The translations under genes and the position numbers were made by a program. 64,000 bases of DNA, taken from Rikenellaceae bacterium. GTDB lineage: Bacteria; Bacteroidota; Bacteroidia; Bacteroidales; Rikenellaceae. How positions within the stretch are numbered: position 1 is the first letter of the stretch; each line of letters starts with the position of its first letter. The notes under the pieces were generated by a model. The model saw only the letters and a list, made by a program, of their open reading frames with translations. It made no database searches and had not been told where the DNA came from. Of this stretch, positions 24,106 to 33,593 are shown piece by piece. The DNA lies in NCBI GenBank assembly GCA_015059955.1, contig SUZK01000007.1, positions 1-64,000 of the forward strand, in the 5' to 3' direction.

Positions 24106-25176
24106 TTACTCCTTGCGCATCTTCTCAACTTGCAACTTCACTGACTCCTCGTGTATCGCGCTGAAAATCTGATGGATAAACTCTCTTGACATGCCCATCG
24201 ACATAGCCCTATTTTCTGCGATCGTCAGAAGCTCATTATAGCGGTCGCGCTGCACAACAGCGATATCGTGGCGCAATTTATAGTCGCCAATGGCGCGAGC
24301 AACATCCATTCGCTCGGCCAAAAGTTCCACAAGGCGGCTATCTATATTGTCGATATGGCCGCGCAACTCGTCGAGTTCATTATCCGCAACGGCCGTGCGG
24401 CGGAGCTTTATGCCGCGCAACATCTCGCCAAGCTCTGTGGGCGTTATCTGCTGCATAGCGTCACTGAGTGCCTCATCGGGTGATGGGTGGCACTCTATCA
24501 TAAGGCCGTCGAAGCCGACATCCATAGCCTGCTGTGACAGGCGTCCTATAAAATCGCGGCGGCCACCTATATGGCTGGGGTCGGAGAGTATCGTAAGCGA
24601 GGGCACGCGGCGGTGTAGCTCGATGGGTACCGACCACTGTGGGGCATTGCGGTAGGAGGTTGTATGGTGTGAGCCGAAGCCACGGTGCACAGCGGCAATG
24701 CGGCGCACGCCACTATTATATATACGCTCGATGGCACCTATCCAGAGGTCCACATCGGGGATGACGGGGTTCTTGACGATGACGGCCGTGTCCACGCCCT
24801 GCAATGCATCGGCAATCTGCTGCATAGCGAAGGGGTTTGTCGTAGTGCGCGCACCTATCCACACGCCATCGACACCGGCGCGCAGTGCAAGCTCAAGGTG
24901 TTCGGGTGTGGCTACCTCGGTGATGACCTTAAGGCCATACATCCTTTGTGCCTCGACAAGCCATGCCAGGGCAGGGGCGCCAACACCCTCGAACGAGCCA
25001 GGCTTCGTGCGCGGCTTCCATACGCCTGCGCGGAAGATGGGAATGCCACAGGCCGCAACACCGCGGGCCGCAGCAAGCACCTGCTCGCGGCTCTCGGCGC
25101 TACATGGTCCAGCGATATACAGGGGTTCTGTGCCACACTCTGCAAAGAGTGGTCGTAGGTCGTACATCGTGCTCAT
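24106..25176 (-). CDS. Bifunctional 3-deoxy-7-phosphoheptulonate synthase / chorismate mutase
   Basis: A 356-residue fusion. Residues 1-260 form a type I-beta DAHP synthase barrel (YIAGPCSAESREQV, FRAGVWKPRTKPGSFEG, VWIGARTTTNPF, IVKNPVIPD, HRGFG, SDPSHIGGRRDF). It condenses phosphoenolpyruvate with erythrose 4-phosphate at the entry to the shikimate pathway. Residues about 275-350 are an AroQ-class chorismate mutase helix bundle (ELDELRGHIDNIDSRLVELLAERMDVARAIGDYK), which also offers feedback control of the synthase. This fusion is common in Bacteroidetes. It starts two bases after the upstream cyclophilin gene ends, so the two form an operon. Confidence 0.92.
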   Translation of the reverse strand: MSTMYDLRPLFAECGTEPLYIAGPCSAESREQVLAAARGVAACGIPIFRAGVWKPRTKPGSFEGVGAPALAWLVEAQRMYGLKVITEVATPEHLELALRAGVDGVWIGARTTTNPFAMQQIADALQGVDTAVIVKNPVIPDVDLWIGAIERIYNSGVRRIAAVHRGFGSHHTTSYRNAPQWSVPIELHRRVPSLTILSDPSHIGGRRDFIGRLSQQAMDVGFDGLMIECHPSPDEALSDAMQQITPTELGEMLRGIKLRRTAVADNELDELRGHIDNIDSRLVELLAERMDVARAIGDYKLRHDIAVVQRDRYNELLTIAENRAMSMGMSREFIHQIFSAIHEESVKLQVEKMRKE

Positions 25177-25178
25177 CG

Positions 25179-25616
25179 CTACTCCTCAACGATAGTAATC
25201 GACAGGATAAGGTCACCTGGGCGGATATCATCGATAACATTGACACCCTCAACAACCTTACCGAAGCATGTATGCACGCCGTCGAGGTGCTGGGTATTCA
25301 TGCGGTTATGGCAGATGAAGAACTGCGAGCCTCCGGTATTAGGGCCACGGTGAGCCATAGATAGAACGCCGCGGTCGTGGTACTGACGCTCGGCGCGTGT
25401 CTCGCAAGGGATAGTGTAGCCTGGGCCGCCAGTGCCATCACCCTTGGGGCAGCCTCCCTGAATGACAAAGTCGGGGATGACGCGGTGGAAGCACAAGGCA
25501 TCGTAGAAGTGGCTCTCGGCGAGCTTAACGAAGTTATCGACGGTAATAGGGGTCTCCTTCTCGTAGAGTTCCGCCTTCATATCACCCTTCTCAGTAGAGA
25601 TTATTGCGTATTTCAT
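25179..25616 (-). CDS. Cyclophilin-type peptidyl-prolyl cis-trans isomerase
   Basis: 145 residues, a compact single cyclophilin domain without signal peptide, so cytoplasmic. Landmarks: [33 protein letters not shown] with the catalytic Arg in [32 protein letters not shown] and [15 protein letters not shown]. It speeds proline isomerisation during protein folding. It is the first gene of the operon with the DAHP synthase gene; the minus-strand promoter element TACCTTTG at 25,642-25,649 lies 26 bases upstream. Confidence 0.92.
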   Translation of the reverse strand: MKYAIISTEKGDMKAELYEKETPITVDNFVKLAESHFYDALCFHRVIPDFVIQGGCPKGDGTGGPGYTIPCETRAERQYHDRGVLSMAHRGPNTGGSQFFICHNRMNTQHLDGVHTCFGKVVEGVNVIDDIRPGDLILSITIVEE

Positions 25617-25641
25617 ACTCTTATATTTTAATTTATATGTA

Positions 25642-25649
25642 CAAAGGTA
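25642..25649 (-). promoter_or_regulatory. Bacteroidetes -7 promoter element for the cyclophilin/DAHP synthase operon
   Basis: TACCTTTG on the minus strand, 26 bases before the ATG at 25,616. Confidence 0.55.
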
Positions 25650-25679
25650 GTAAATATTATGGAACTATCAAAAGCGTGG

Positions 25680-27218
25680 TTACCTACCCCAGCTCTCGCG
25701 GTCGAGGGCGCGATAGCCTATGGCCTCGGATATATGTGCTACGCCGATGTCGTCGACACCCTCCAGGTCGGCAATTGTACGTGCCACCTTAATGATGCGG
25801 TCGTAGGCGCGTGCCGAGAGGTTTAGGCGTGTCATGGCCTGCTCGAGGAGTGTCGAGCACTCGCGGCTGAGGGGCGCAAAGCGGCGAAGCATAGCGCTAT
25901 TCATCATGGCGTTGCAGTGTATATCCAACCCATCGAAGCGGCGTAGCTGCACCTCGCGAGCTGCCGTAACCCTCGCACGTATCGAGGCACTTGACTCGGC
26001 AGGTGCCGTATTTGACATCTCCGAAATCTCGACTGGCACAACCTCGATATGTATGTCTATACGGTCCATCAGTGGCCCTGAGATATGCGACATATAGCGG
26101 TGTACGGCGGCGGGTGAGCAGCTGCACTCCTTTGTCGGATGGTTATAGTAGCCACAGGGGCAGGGGTTCATCGAGGCTATAAGCGTGAAGTTTGCGGGGT
26201 AGTCGACGCTATACTTGGCGCGCGAGATGGTTATGTGTCTATCCTCCAATGGCTGGCGCAACACCTCAAGCACGCTGCGGCCAAACTCTGGCATCTCGTC
26301 GAGGAACAATACACCATTATTTGCCAACGACACCTCGCCAGGCTGTGGTGACTGGCCGCCGCCTATAAGTGCCACTTGCGATGTTAGGTGGTGTGGAGCG
26401 CGGAAGGGGCGTGTGCGCATAAGGCCGCGGTGGGTCCCTATCTTGCCCGCAACGGAGTGTATCTTCGTGGTCTCCAACGCCTCCTCCAAGGTCATGGGTG
26501 GCATGATGGAGGGCATACGTCGTGCAAGCATCGTCTTACCTGAGCCTGGGGCGCCCACCATGATAACATTGTGGCCACCAGCGGCTGCAATCTCAAGGGC
26601 GCGCTTTACGTAGTGCTGACCCTTGACATCGGCAAAGTCCTCGGCATACGCCGTTGCTGACTCCTCGTCCTCGGCGGTGATGACACTCTCGGCAGCCGTA
26701 TAGGGCATACGCTCCATGACCACCTGGCACATCTCCACCAACGAGCCTATGCCAACAACCTCGATGCCCTCGACAACAGCGCCCTCGGCGACATTGTCGT
26801 GGGGCATGAAGACACGCTTTAGGCCGCGCTCGCGCGCCATGACGACGAGGGGTAGAACGCCCTTTACGGGGCGCAGTGTGCCATCCAATGAGAGCTCGCC
26901 GATAAACATCGAGTCGTCGAGCATCGTTGCCGCAATCTGCTCCGTGGCGGCAAGGATAGCGATGGCTATGGGGAGGTCATACTGCGAGCCCTCCTTGCGG
27001 AGGTCGGCAGGGGCAAGGTTGACAACCGTCTTCTTTGCCACAAGCCTATACCCTGAGTTCTCAAAGGCGGCATGAATACGTTGCTCGCTCTCCTTGATGG
27101 TGTTGTCTGGAAGACCAACAAGGAAGAGTCCGAGACCGCCCGAGGCTACGTTTACCTCGACGGTGACGGGCACAGCCTCGATGCCGGCAATAGCTCCTGT
27201 ATGTACCTTAACAAACAT
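25680..27218 (-). CDS. YifB-family Mg-chelatase-like AAA+ ATPase
   Basis: A 512-residue protein of the YifB/ComM type. The N-terminal Lon-protease-like fold spans about residues 1-170 (VHTGAIAGIEAVPVTVEVNVASGGLGLFLVGLPD, then VVNLAPADLRKEGSQYDLPIAIAIL). A Mg-chelatase AAA+ module follows (Walker A MVGAPGSGKTMLARRMP, Walker B GVLFLDEMPEF, NPCPCGYY zinc-finger-like insert) and a C-terminal helical domain (LSARAYDRIIKVARTIADLEG). ComM is a branch-migration helicase acting on recombination intermediates in transformation; whether this protein does the same is inferred. It lies 19 bases after dnaB on the same strand, probably co-transcribed. Confidence 0.9.
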   Translation of the reverse strand: MFVKVHTGAIAGIEAVPVTVEVNVASGGLGLFLVGLPDNTIKESEQRIHAAFENSGYRLVAKKTVVNLAPADLRKEGSQYDLPIAIAILAATEQIAATMLDDSMFIGELSLDGTLRPVKGVLPLVVMARERGLKRVFMPHDNVAEGAVVEGIEVVGIGSLVEMCQVVMERMPYTAAESVITAEDEESATAYAEDFADVKGQHYVKRALEIAAAGGHNVIMVGAPGSGKTMLARRMPSIMPPMTLEEALETTKIHSVAGKIGTHRGLMRTRPFRAPHHLTSQVALIGGGQSPQPGEVSLANNGVLFLDEMPEFGRSVLEVLRQPLEDRHITISRAKYSVDYPANFTLIASMNPCPCGYYNHPTKECSCSPAAVHRYMSHISGPLMDRIDIHIEVVPVEISEMSNTAPAESSASIRARVTAAREVQLRRFDGLDIHCNAMMNSAMLRRFAPLSRECSTLLEQAMTRLNLSARAYDRIIKVARTIADLEGVDDIGVAHISEAIGYRALDRESWGR

Positions 27219-27237
27219 TATATCGTTGGCGTTATTG

Positions 27238-28809
27238 TTAGAATGGTGCTATATCGAAGTCCGAGGGAACGCCGCCCGACATACCTCCCGACATGCCCGT
27301 TGGCTGCATGCCCATAGGTGCCATGCCATCGTTACCACTCGACGAGAAGGTGTCGTAGCTCTCCTGCATCTGCACAGGGCCACCGGCGGTTATCGCCGCT
27401 ACGGCCGAGGCGTCGGCATCGGCAAACTTCGCCTGCTCCTTGATAAAGCGCATGGGGACATCGGTAACCTCGCCGTTACGATGCTTGGCAATGATAATCT
27501 CGGCCATGCCCGCCGTAGAGAGGCCATTCTCGCTTGTTGTAAGACCGTAGTACTCAGGGCGGTGGATGAATGCTACAACATCGGCATCCTGCTCGATAGC
27601 TCCCGACTCACGAAGGTCCGAGAGCTGTGGACGCTTCGAGCCACCACGGTTCTCGACATTACGGCTGAGCTGCGACAGGGCGATGATAGGCACGTCGAGC
27701 TCCTTGGCGATAGCCTTCAGCGTACGCGAGATAAGCGACACCTCCTGCTCGCGGTTACCGCGTGTCTCGGGTGTTGCGGCGGTCATCAACTGCAAGTAGT
27801 CGATGATGATGAGTTTGATGTCGTGCTGTGTCTTGAGGCGTCGTGCCTTCGAGCGAAACTCGTATACCGAGAGTGCTGGGGTGTCATCGACATATAGTGG
27901 TGAGCGGCCAAGCTCGGCTGTCTGCTTCTCGAGGTGTACCCACTGCTCTGGGGTAAGCTGTCCTGTGCGTAACGACTTCGAGTTAAGCTGTGTCTCGGCG
28001 ACGATGAGTCGGTTCATAAGCTGCACCGACGACATCTCGAGCGAGAAGAAGGCCACAGGGGTCTTGAACTCCACGGCCATGTTACGCGCCATGGTCAACA
28101 CAAAGGCGGTCTTACCCATCGAAGGACGTGCCGCGATGATGATAAGGTCCGAGGGCTGCCATCCGAGGGTTATGCTGTCAATATCGGTGAACCCCGAGCG
28201 CACACCGTTGTACTCGCCAGCCGTCTTTGACGCCTCCTCAATCTGCGCCAACGCCTTGCGTAGGATGTCCGAGGCGGGCAAAACAGAGCGCTTGACGTTA
28301 CCATCCGACACGCGGAATATCTCCTGTTCGGCGAAGCCAATAAGCTCCGTTACGTCTACCTCCTCGTCGTATGAGCGGCGCTGTATCTCGGTTGCCGAGC
28401 GTATCAGCTCGCGCTGCACATACTTCTGAGCGATAATCTTGGCATGGAACTCAACATGGGCTGCCGACGCTACGCGCTGCGTGAGCTGCGCCAAGTATGC
28501 CGCACCACCCACCTTCGTAAGTAGCTTCTGCGACTTCAGACGCTCGGTGACGGTGTAGAGGTCGATGGCCTTCATCTCGATGGATAGCTCCTGTATCGCC
28601 TTGAAGATGAGTCGGTGTTCCTCGACATAGAAGGTGTCGACGTTGATATACTCCTGCACATCGACGATGGCATCTTTTTCGAGCATCAAAGCACCCAATA
28701 CGGCCTGCTCAAGTTCGGGGGCTTGAGGAGGTGCAATGCCGTCGAGGTCAGCGAGTTGCGCAAAGGCCTCGCTATTATTCTTTGAGGATTTGTTATACTG
28801 TTTCGCCAT
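27238..28809 (-). CDS. dnaB: Replicative DNA helicase DnaB
   Basis: A 523-residue DnaB. The N-terminal primase-interacting domain starts at APQAPELEQAVLGALMLEKDA. The C-terminal RecA-like helicase domain has Walker A IIAARPSMGKTAFVLT, Walker B KLIIIDYLQLM and the family motifs SRNVENRGGSKRPQLSDLRESGAIEQDAD. It unwinds DNA at the replication fork as a hexamer with DnaG. A Met/Gly-rich tail of about 45 residues (GMAPMGMQPTGMSGGMSGG) follows the core, a low-complexity extension as seen in other Bacteroidetes DnaB proteins. No intein is present. The promoter-like TAATTTTG lies at 28,831-28,838. Confidence 0.95.
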   Translation of the reverse strand: MAKQYNKSSKNNSEAFAQLADLDGIAPPQAPELEQAVLGALMLEKDAIVDVQEYINVDTFYVEEHRLIFKAIQELSIEMKAIDLYTVTERLKSQKLLTKVGGAAYLAQLTQRVASAAHVEFHAKIIAQKYVQRELIRSATEIQRRSYDEEVDVTELIGFAEQEIFRVSDGNVKRSVLPASDILRKALAQIEEASKTAGEYNGVRSGFTDIDSITLGWQPSDLIIIAARPSMGKTAFVLTMARNMAVEFKTPVAFFSLEMSSVQLMNRLIVAETQLNSKSLRTGQLTPEQWVHLEKQTAELGRSPLYVDDTPALSVYEFRSKARRLKTQHDIKLIIIDYLQLMTAATPETRGNREQEVSLISRTLKAIAKELDVPIIALSQLSRNVENRGGSKRPQLSDLRESGAIEQDADVVAFIHRPEYYGLTTSENGLSTAGMAEIIIAKHRNGEVTDVPMRFIKEQAKFADADASAVAAITAGGPVQMQESYDTFSSSGNDGMAPMGMQPTGMSGGMSGGVPSDFDIAPF

Positions 28810-28830
28810 ATCTTAATCTTTAAGCATCCA

Positions 28831-28838
28831 CAAAATTA
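28831..28838 (-). promoter_or_regulatory. Bacteroidetes -7 promoter element for dnaB
   Basis: TAATTTTG on the minus strand, 22 bases before the dnaB ATG. Confidence 0.5.
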
Positions 28839-28910
28839 AGATTTTTTCAGCTAATGGCAATAACGCGCACCCCGTAAGTTGTTATAAATTATAAACAACA
28901 CTATGTTGAT

Positions 28911-29003
28911 AAGTTCAAAGATGAGAGATGAAAGTTCAAAGATGAGAGATGAAAGTTCAAAGATGAAAGATAGGCGGGCAGTGGCAACGCCTATCTTTCA
29001 TCT
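28911..29003. repeat. 21-base tandem repeat joined to a 16-bp perfect palindrome
   Basis: AAGTTCAAAGATGAGAGATGA is repeated nearly three times in 28,913-28,970. The last unit grades into a hairpin whose 16-base arms (28,961-28,976 and 28,988-29,003) are perfectly complementary around an 11-base loop. It lies between the 5' side of dnaB and the 3' end of glmS, so the hairpin may end glmS transcription. A similar motif (TGAAAGATGAAAGTTTAAGGAT) occurs at about 38,025. Confidence 0.7.
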
Positions 29004-29035
29004 CTGCTCTTTCATTAAATCGAGCGCAAGCAGAG

Positions 29036-30883
29036 CTACTCGACGGTAACCGACTTCGCCAGGTTGCGAGGCTTGTCAACATCGCGCCCCTTGTTTACCG
29101 CTATATGGTATGCCAGCAGTTGTAGTGGGATGGAGACAACTATCGGCATCAGGTACTCCGATACGGCAGGAACCCTAATAACATAGTCTGCTATCTCCGA
29201 GGCGATGGTATCCTCCTCTGCCACGACGGCCACAATCTTGCCACCTCGCGCCTTTATCTCCTCCATATTGCTAACGGTCTTATCGTACGTGGCATCTGGC
29301 GTGGCAATGACTACACAGGGCATCTCGGCATCGACCAACGCGATTGGGCCATGCTTCATCTCGGCAGCAGGGTAGCCCTCGGCATGGATATATGATATCT
29401 CCTTTAGCTTCAGCGCCCCCTCCAATGCCGTGGGGTAGTTCACACCACGACCCATGTAGATGAAGTTATGGGCGTAGGTAAATATTTTGGCCAACGACTG
29501 CACCTCGGTGGTGACGCGCTCGAGGGTAGACTCTAACTTTTGGGGAAGCGTCAACATCTCTTTGGCTATCGCCTTACACCTATCCTCTTGCGCTATGCCC
29601 TTTTCATGGCTTATGGCCATGGCAAGTAGTAGTAGCACGGTGACCTGTCCTGTGAATGCCTTGGTTGATGCCACGCCTATCTCTGGCCCGACATGGATAT
29701 ATGTTCCAGAGTCTGTGGCGCGAGCTATCGAGGAGCCGACAACATTACATACGCCATAGACAAATGCACCACTCTTGCGAGCCAGATTAACGGCAGCTAA
29801 GGTGTCGGCCGTCTCACCCGACTGCGACACAGCAATAACGATGTCGTCGCTCTGGATTACTGGCTTACGATATCGAAATTCGGAGGCGTAGTCTACCTCT
29901 ACGGGGATGCGGCAGAGTGACTCGATGAAGTGTTTGCCTATGAGTGCCGCGTGCCATGACGTGCCACAAGCAACAATAATTATTCGGCGAGCATTCAAGA
30001 AGTGCTCTTTGTTGTCGCGTACACCCGACAGCACTGTCGCGTATGTTTGCTTGTCGATACGCCCTCGAATACAATCCTGCAAGGTGTGGGGCTGCTCGAA
30101 GATCTCTTTGAGCATGAAGTGCTCGTAGCCACCCTTTTCCAACTCCGAGATAGATAGTTGCAGTGTGCTTATATCTACTCGGCACGACTCATTCTCGGCG
30201 GTTGTCACCCTCACAGGCACGTTGCGGCTGATGAGCGCTATCTCGCCATCGTTGAGATATACAAAGTCGTTCGTATACTCGATGACGGAGGCTGCATCGG
30301 ATGATATGAAGTACTCGCCCTCGCCGATGCCTATGACCAGAGGGCTACTTTGGCGAACGGCTATCAGCTGGTCGGGGTTGTCGCGGTCGACAACAGCTAT
30401 TGCATATGCCCCCACAACCTGCTTTGTAGCCTGCTGTACGGCCTCAAGAAGAGAGCAGTTGTTAGCCTCCTGGATATACTCTATTAGGTTGACAAACACC
30501 TCGCTATCGGTTGTGCTACGAAACGTATAACCCTGCTCTGTGAGAGCCTCTTTTAGTATGCGGTAGTTCTCAATAATTCCGTTGTGCACCAAGGCTATCC
30601 TTCCCGACTGTGAGAGGTGTGGATGAGCATTGCAATCATTAGGCTCGCCATGCGTTGCCCATCGTGTGTGGGCAATGCCGATAGTCGCCGCGGTATCCTT
30701 ACCCTCGATATGTTTTTCCAAATCGGCAACGCGCCCCTTACATTTATGTACATTTAAATCGCCATTGCCCCGTATCACTGCCATACCGGCACTATCGTAG
30801 CCTCGATACTCCAAGCGACGAAGTCCGCTTAGGAGGACGGGCACAGCATCTCTATTGCCAAGATATCCGACTATTCCACACAT
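29036..30883 (-). CDS. glmS: Glutamine--fructose-6-phosphate aminotransferase (isomerizing)
   Basis: A full-length enzyme of 615 residues. Cys2 of MCGIVGYLGNRDAVPVL is the glutaminase nucleophile exposed after Met removal. The N-terminal class II amidotransferase half carries THGEPNDCNAHPH and GIIENY. The C-terminal half has two SIS domains (ACGTSWHAALIGKHFIE, SQSGETADTLAAV; GRGVNYPTALEGALKLKEISYIHAEGY) ending in the conserved NLAKSVTVE. It makes glucosamine 6-phosphate for peptidoglycan and lipopolysaccharide. I see no glmS ribozyme upstream, as expected outside Gram-positives. It is 65 bases downstream of the GH13-like gene on the same strand. Confidence 0.96.
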   Translation of the reverse strand: MCGIVGYLGNRDAVPVLLSGLRRLEYRGYDSAGMAVIRGNGDLNVHKCKGRVADLEKHIEGKDTAATIGIAHTRWATHGEPNDCNAHPHLSQSGRIALVHNGIIENYRILKEALTEQGYTFRSTTDSEVFVNLIEYIQEANNCSLLEAVQQATKQVVGAYAIAVVDRDNPDQLIAVRQSSPLVIGIGEGEYFISSDAASVIEYTNDFVYLNDGEIALISRNVPVRVTTAENESCRVDISTLQLSISELEKGGYEHFMLKEIFEQPHTLQDCIRGRIDKQTYATVLSGVRDNKEHFLNARRIIIVACGTSWHAALIGKHFIESLCRIPVEVDYASEFRYRKPVIQSDDIVIAVSQSGETADTLAAVNLARKSGAFVYGVCNVVGSSIARATDSGTYIHVGPEIGVASTKAFTGQVTVLLLLAMAISHEKGIAQEDRCKAIAKEMLTLPQKLESTLERVTTEVQSLAKIFTYAHNFIYMGRGVNYPTALEGALKLKEISYIHAEGYPAAEMKHGPIALVDAEMPCVVIATPDATYDKTVSNMEEIKARGGKIVAVVAEEDTIASEIADYVIRVPAVSEYLMPIVVSIPLQLLAYHIAVNKGRDVDKPRNLAKSVTVE

Positions 30884-30947
30884 AGCTTTTAAATTTTATG
30901 GTTACGCAACATATTCCCTCAGATATGGGAGGTCACACGTTGTGATA

Positions 30948-32648
30948 CTATTTGCGTACGAAGATGGCCACATTACTCTTGCACGTGGGCAGGCATGCCG
31001 AGCCATTCTCTACAACTACCTCTTGTCCCGAATACAGCTCTTCAAGCGTTGTGCCGTCCGCAAAGTGTGGAGCGACATGTATAGGCTGTCCAGCTACTGG
31101 CGCCACTCTTATTATCACTTCGTCGTCGTTGTAGCATCGGTAGCAGGTGTGCACATCAATGGTTGTCTGCGCACCCCTACCAATAGCGGGATGGGCACTA
31201 CGTATCTTGCCGAGCTTACGGTAGTGTGCGAGAAGTTCCTCGTCGATACTCTCCCAGTTCATATCCGAGCGGAAGGCTTGGTCGGAGTCGACATTGAAGC
31301 GAGCATCGCTTAGCCCGCGCCCCGTCTCATCGCCATAGAATATCTGCACCACACCGGGGGCGAGGAGCAGTGTCGTTGCACACGCCGCCATATTGTCACT
31401 TGCCGCATCGCGGTGATAGGAGTTATTCAGATAGCTGAACGGGTGCCAGTCGTCGTGTTGTTGTATGGCGTCGGCATATGCCTGCCACGTATATACTATG
31501 GCATCGAGGTCACCGCTCTTGGGGAAGTAGAAGTTCACAAGACTCTGGAAGCCTGCCTCGGCATACTCCTCGCGTCGCTCTATGCCTGCGCTGTCGAAGT
31601 CGCCCGTCATGTAGAATGGCTCATCCCATGTCGAGGCTATCGACTCGGGGTGGTTACCTCTCCAACGCGCCAAGGCTATATTGCACGCCTCGTTTAGCTC
31701 CTGCCAGCGATAGGTGTGCACATTCTCAACTATATCGCAGCGAAAACCATCTATGCCGAACTCCTCGACCCAGGCCGCTATCCATGCGATAACATACTGC
31801 GATGGCGACCATGCGCGATCACGACGCAACTCCCGCGCCGAGGGGTTTACCCATGGGTCGTTACTACGCCCCTCTGCCCTCCACTTACGCTTCATAAAGG
31901 CGGGGATGGCGACCGCATCACCACTCTCATCCTTATAGTCGGGCATGCCAAATAGTGTGGCTTCGAGTGGGTTTGACTCATTCCATCCCTCGTCGGGCAT
32001 ACGTAGCCAACTGCGGTCGTACCACCCCTTCCATCGTAGACGCTCGGCATAGAAGTCGTCGTAGCTCCACGAGCGAATGTGTGTGGCGGCCTCCTCAGCG
32101 GTGTATGGAACCTCGGCAAAGCCGAGCTGCACGGCATCGAGGAGCGTAGGGTAGCCAGGGTTGTTGAGGTTGGCACCAAGCATCACACGAATACCCTGAC
32201 TATGTAGCTCGTCGACAAGCGCTCTAAACTCCTCCACAGTGCCGTAGTTCTTGTCTATCTGGGTGTAATCCAAAGGGTAGTATCCGTGATATCCATAGTG
32301 TGGAAAGTCGTTCACGCTGCCGCTTCCCGACATCCAACCGTGAATCTGCTCATATACATCGGTCATCCACACCACATCGACGCCCAGCTCCTTGAAGTAG
32401 CCCTCGTGGGCCTTGGCGAGCATACCCCGAAAGTCGCCGCCATGGAAGGTTGCGGCATTGAGCTGCTCGGAGCCATAGTCGACCAATCGGCCATAGTTGA
32501 TATCGTTTGTTGTGTCGCCGTTTGCGAAGCGGTCGGTGATAACAAAATAGACGTTTGCGCCAGTCCAATTAAATTCGCGATTGCTCTGCGCAAATAGAGG
32601 CTGCATGGCTACTATAACCATCAGCCACAGAAGATAAGTACGCTTCAT
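30948..32648 (-). CDS. Secreted GH13-like (alpha-amylase family) protein with altered active-site motifs
   Basis: A 566-residue protein with a signal peptide (RTYLLWLMVIVAMQPLFAQ) and an alpha-amylase barrel. The opening NVYFVITDRFANGDTTNDINYG, the segment GVDVVWMTDVYEQIHG and the nucleophile region GIDGFRCDIVENV (Arg and Asp) are intact. WDEPFYMTGDF would supply the acid Glu. Region I, normally DxxxNH, reads LGANLNNPGYP, and region IV, normally NHD, reads YLNNSYHRDA. Such changes may alter activity or specificity toward an alpha-glucan. A short all-beta C-terminal domain ends the protein. Its location is the periplasm or outer surface. Confidence 0.82.
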   Translation of the reverse strand: MKRTYLLWLMVIVAMQPLFAQSNREFNWTGANVYFVITDRFANGDTTNDINYGRLVDYGSEQLNAATFHGGDFRGMLAKAHEGYFKELGVDVVWMTDVYEQIHGWMSGSGSVNDFPHYGYHGYYPLDYTQIDKNYGTVEEFRALVDELHSQGIRVMLGANLNNPGYPTLLDAVQLGFAEVPYTAEEAATHIRSWSYDDFYAERLRWKGWYDRSWLRMPDEGWNESNPLEATLFGMPDYKDESGDAVAIPAFMKRKWRAEGRSNDPWVNPSARELRRDRAWSPSQYVIAWIAAWVEEFGIDGFRCDIVENVHTYRWQELNEACNIALARWRGNHPESIASTWDEPFYMTGDFDSAGIERREEYAEAGFQSLVNFYFPKSGDLDAIVYTWQAYADAIQQHDDWHPFSYLNNSYHRDAASDNMAACATTLLLAPGVVQIFYGDETGRGLSDARFNVDSDQAFRSDMNWESIDEELLAHYRKLGKIRSAHPAIGRGAQTTIDVHTCYRCYNDDEVIIRVAPVAGQPIHVAPHFADGTTLEELYSGQEVVVENGSACLPTCKSNVAIFVRK

Positions 32649-32774
32649 AATGATGATAGTTTTCAGCTATATAACACATCTGCGTGGCGCACTAAGGATA
32701 GATGTGTGAGTAGATGTGCTCTGCAAAAGTATGAATAAAATTCTAATTTTTTCGTTTTATTTCAAGTTTTTTTG

Positions 32775-32782
32775 TATATTTG
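32775..32782 (+). promoter_or_regulatory. Bacteroidetes -7 promoter element
   Basis: TATATTTG, 24 bases before the ATG of the DUF169 gene at 32,807. Confidence 0.6.
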
Positions 32783-32806
32783 TGAGAGAACAAATACCGT
32801 TGAATT

Positions 32807-33523
32807 ATGACACCACATGAGTTTATCGAGAGGTTTCGTGAGGCCTTTGGCGAGGCCGCACCACTGCCAATAGCGCTATGGTATAGCGATACTGCCGTCA
32901 ATGCCGAGAGCCGTGTGCCACGCTGTATGATTGGCGCAATTCGCAAGGTGTGCGAGGGTGTTGCGCTGACACTTACCAGTGAAAATGTGCAGTGCGGTGG
33001 CGGTGGTTTGTATACCGCCTTTCGACCTATGCAGGAGCGTGTGCCTACGTTCGTATCGGAGGTAGAGCACTACAAAAAGACGCCCGACCAGGTGCGCTCG
33101 TATGTCGAGAGCCTCGATATAGAGATTACCAACAAACCCTACCTTAACTTTGTACGTGTCGATAGGCTCGATAGCTGGGATGGGGTTGAGGCTGTTGTCT
33201 TCTTCGCTACGCCCGATATCCTATCGGGACTATGCACATGGACCTTCTTCGACAACGATGCCGAGGATGCCGTGGTGACAAAGTTTGCCTCGGGCTGTGC
33301 TGCGGTCATCACCTTCGCCACGGTGGAGAACCGCAAGGGTGGCCGTCGCGCTTTTCTCGGTATGTTCGACCCCTCGGCGCGCCCCCTTGTGCCAAAGTAT
33401 GAGCTTACCTTTGCTGTGCCCATGTGCCGCTTCAAGCAGATGCTTCAGACAATGCCTAACTCGGCACTCTACGAACACGCCTTCTCGGTGGTAAGGCGCA
33501 GAATAAATGGCGAGATAAAATAA
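32807..33523 (+). CDS. DUF169-family protein
   Basis: A 238-residue cytoplasmic protein of the DUF169 family. Typical features are the start HEFIERFREAFGEAAPLPIALWYSD, the Cys/Gly-rich CGGGGLYTAF, and the C-terminal KYELTFAVPMCRFKQMLQTM. DUF169 proteins are widespread in anaerobes and have no settled function. The Cys residues at RCMIGAIRKVCEG and CGGGG may bind a metal or cluster, which is speculation. It has its own promoter and lies divergent from the GH13-like gene. Confidence 0.8.
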   Translation: MTPHEFIERFREAFGEAAPLPIALWYSDTAVNAESRVPRCMIGAIRKVCEGVALTLTSENVQCGGGGLYTAFRPMQERVPTFVSEVEHYKKTPDQVRSYVESLDIEITNKPYLNFVRVDRLDSWDGVEAVVFFATPDILSGLCTWTFFDNDAEDAVVTKFASGCAAVITFATVENRKGGRRAFLGMFDPSARPLVPKYELTFAVPMCRFKQMLQTMPNSALYEHAFSVVRRRINGEIK

Positions 33524-33593
33524 ATAGAAACAATGTCGTGTTACTATGTGATAGAAATCTCTTGCAACCCATAAAAATCAATAAATTATAGAC

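Noticed and set aside
28911..28972. CRISPR-like short repeats
   Set aside because: The units are contiguous without spacers and no cas genes are near; this is a plain tandem repeat.
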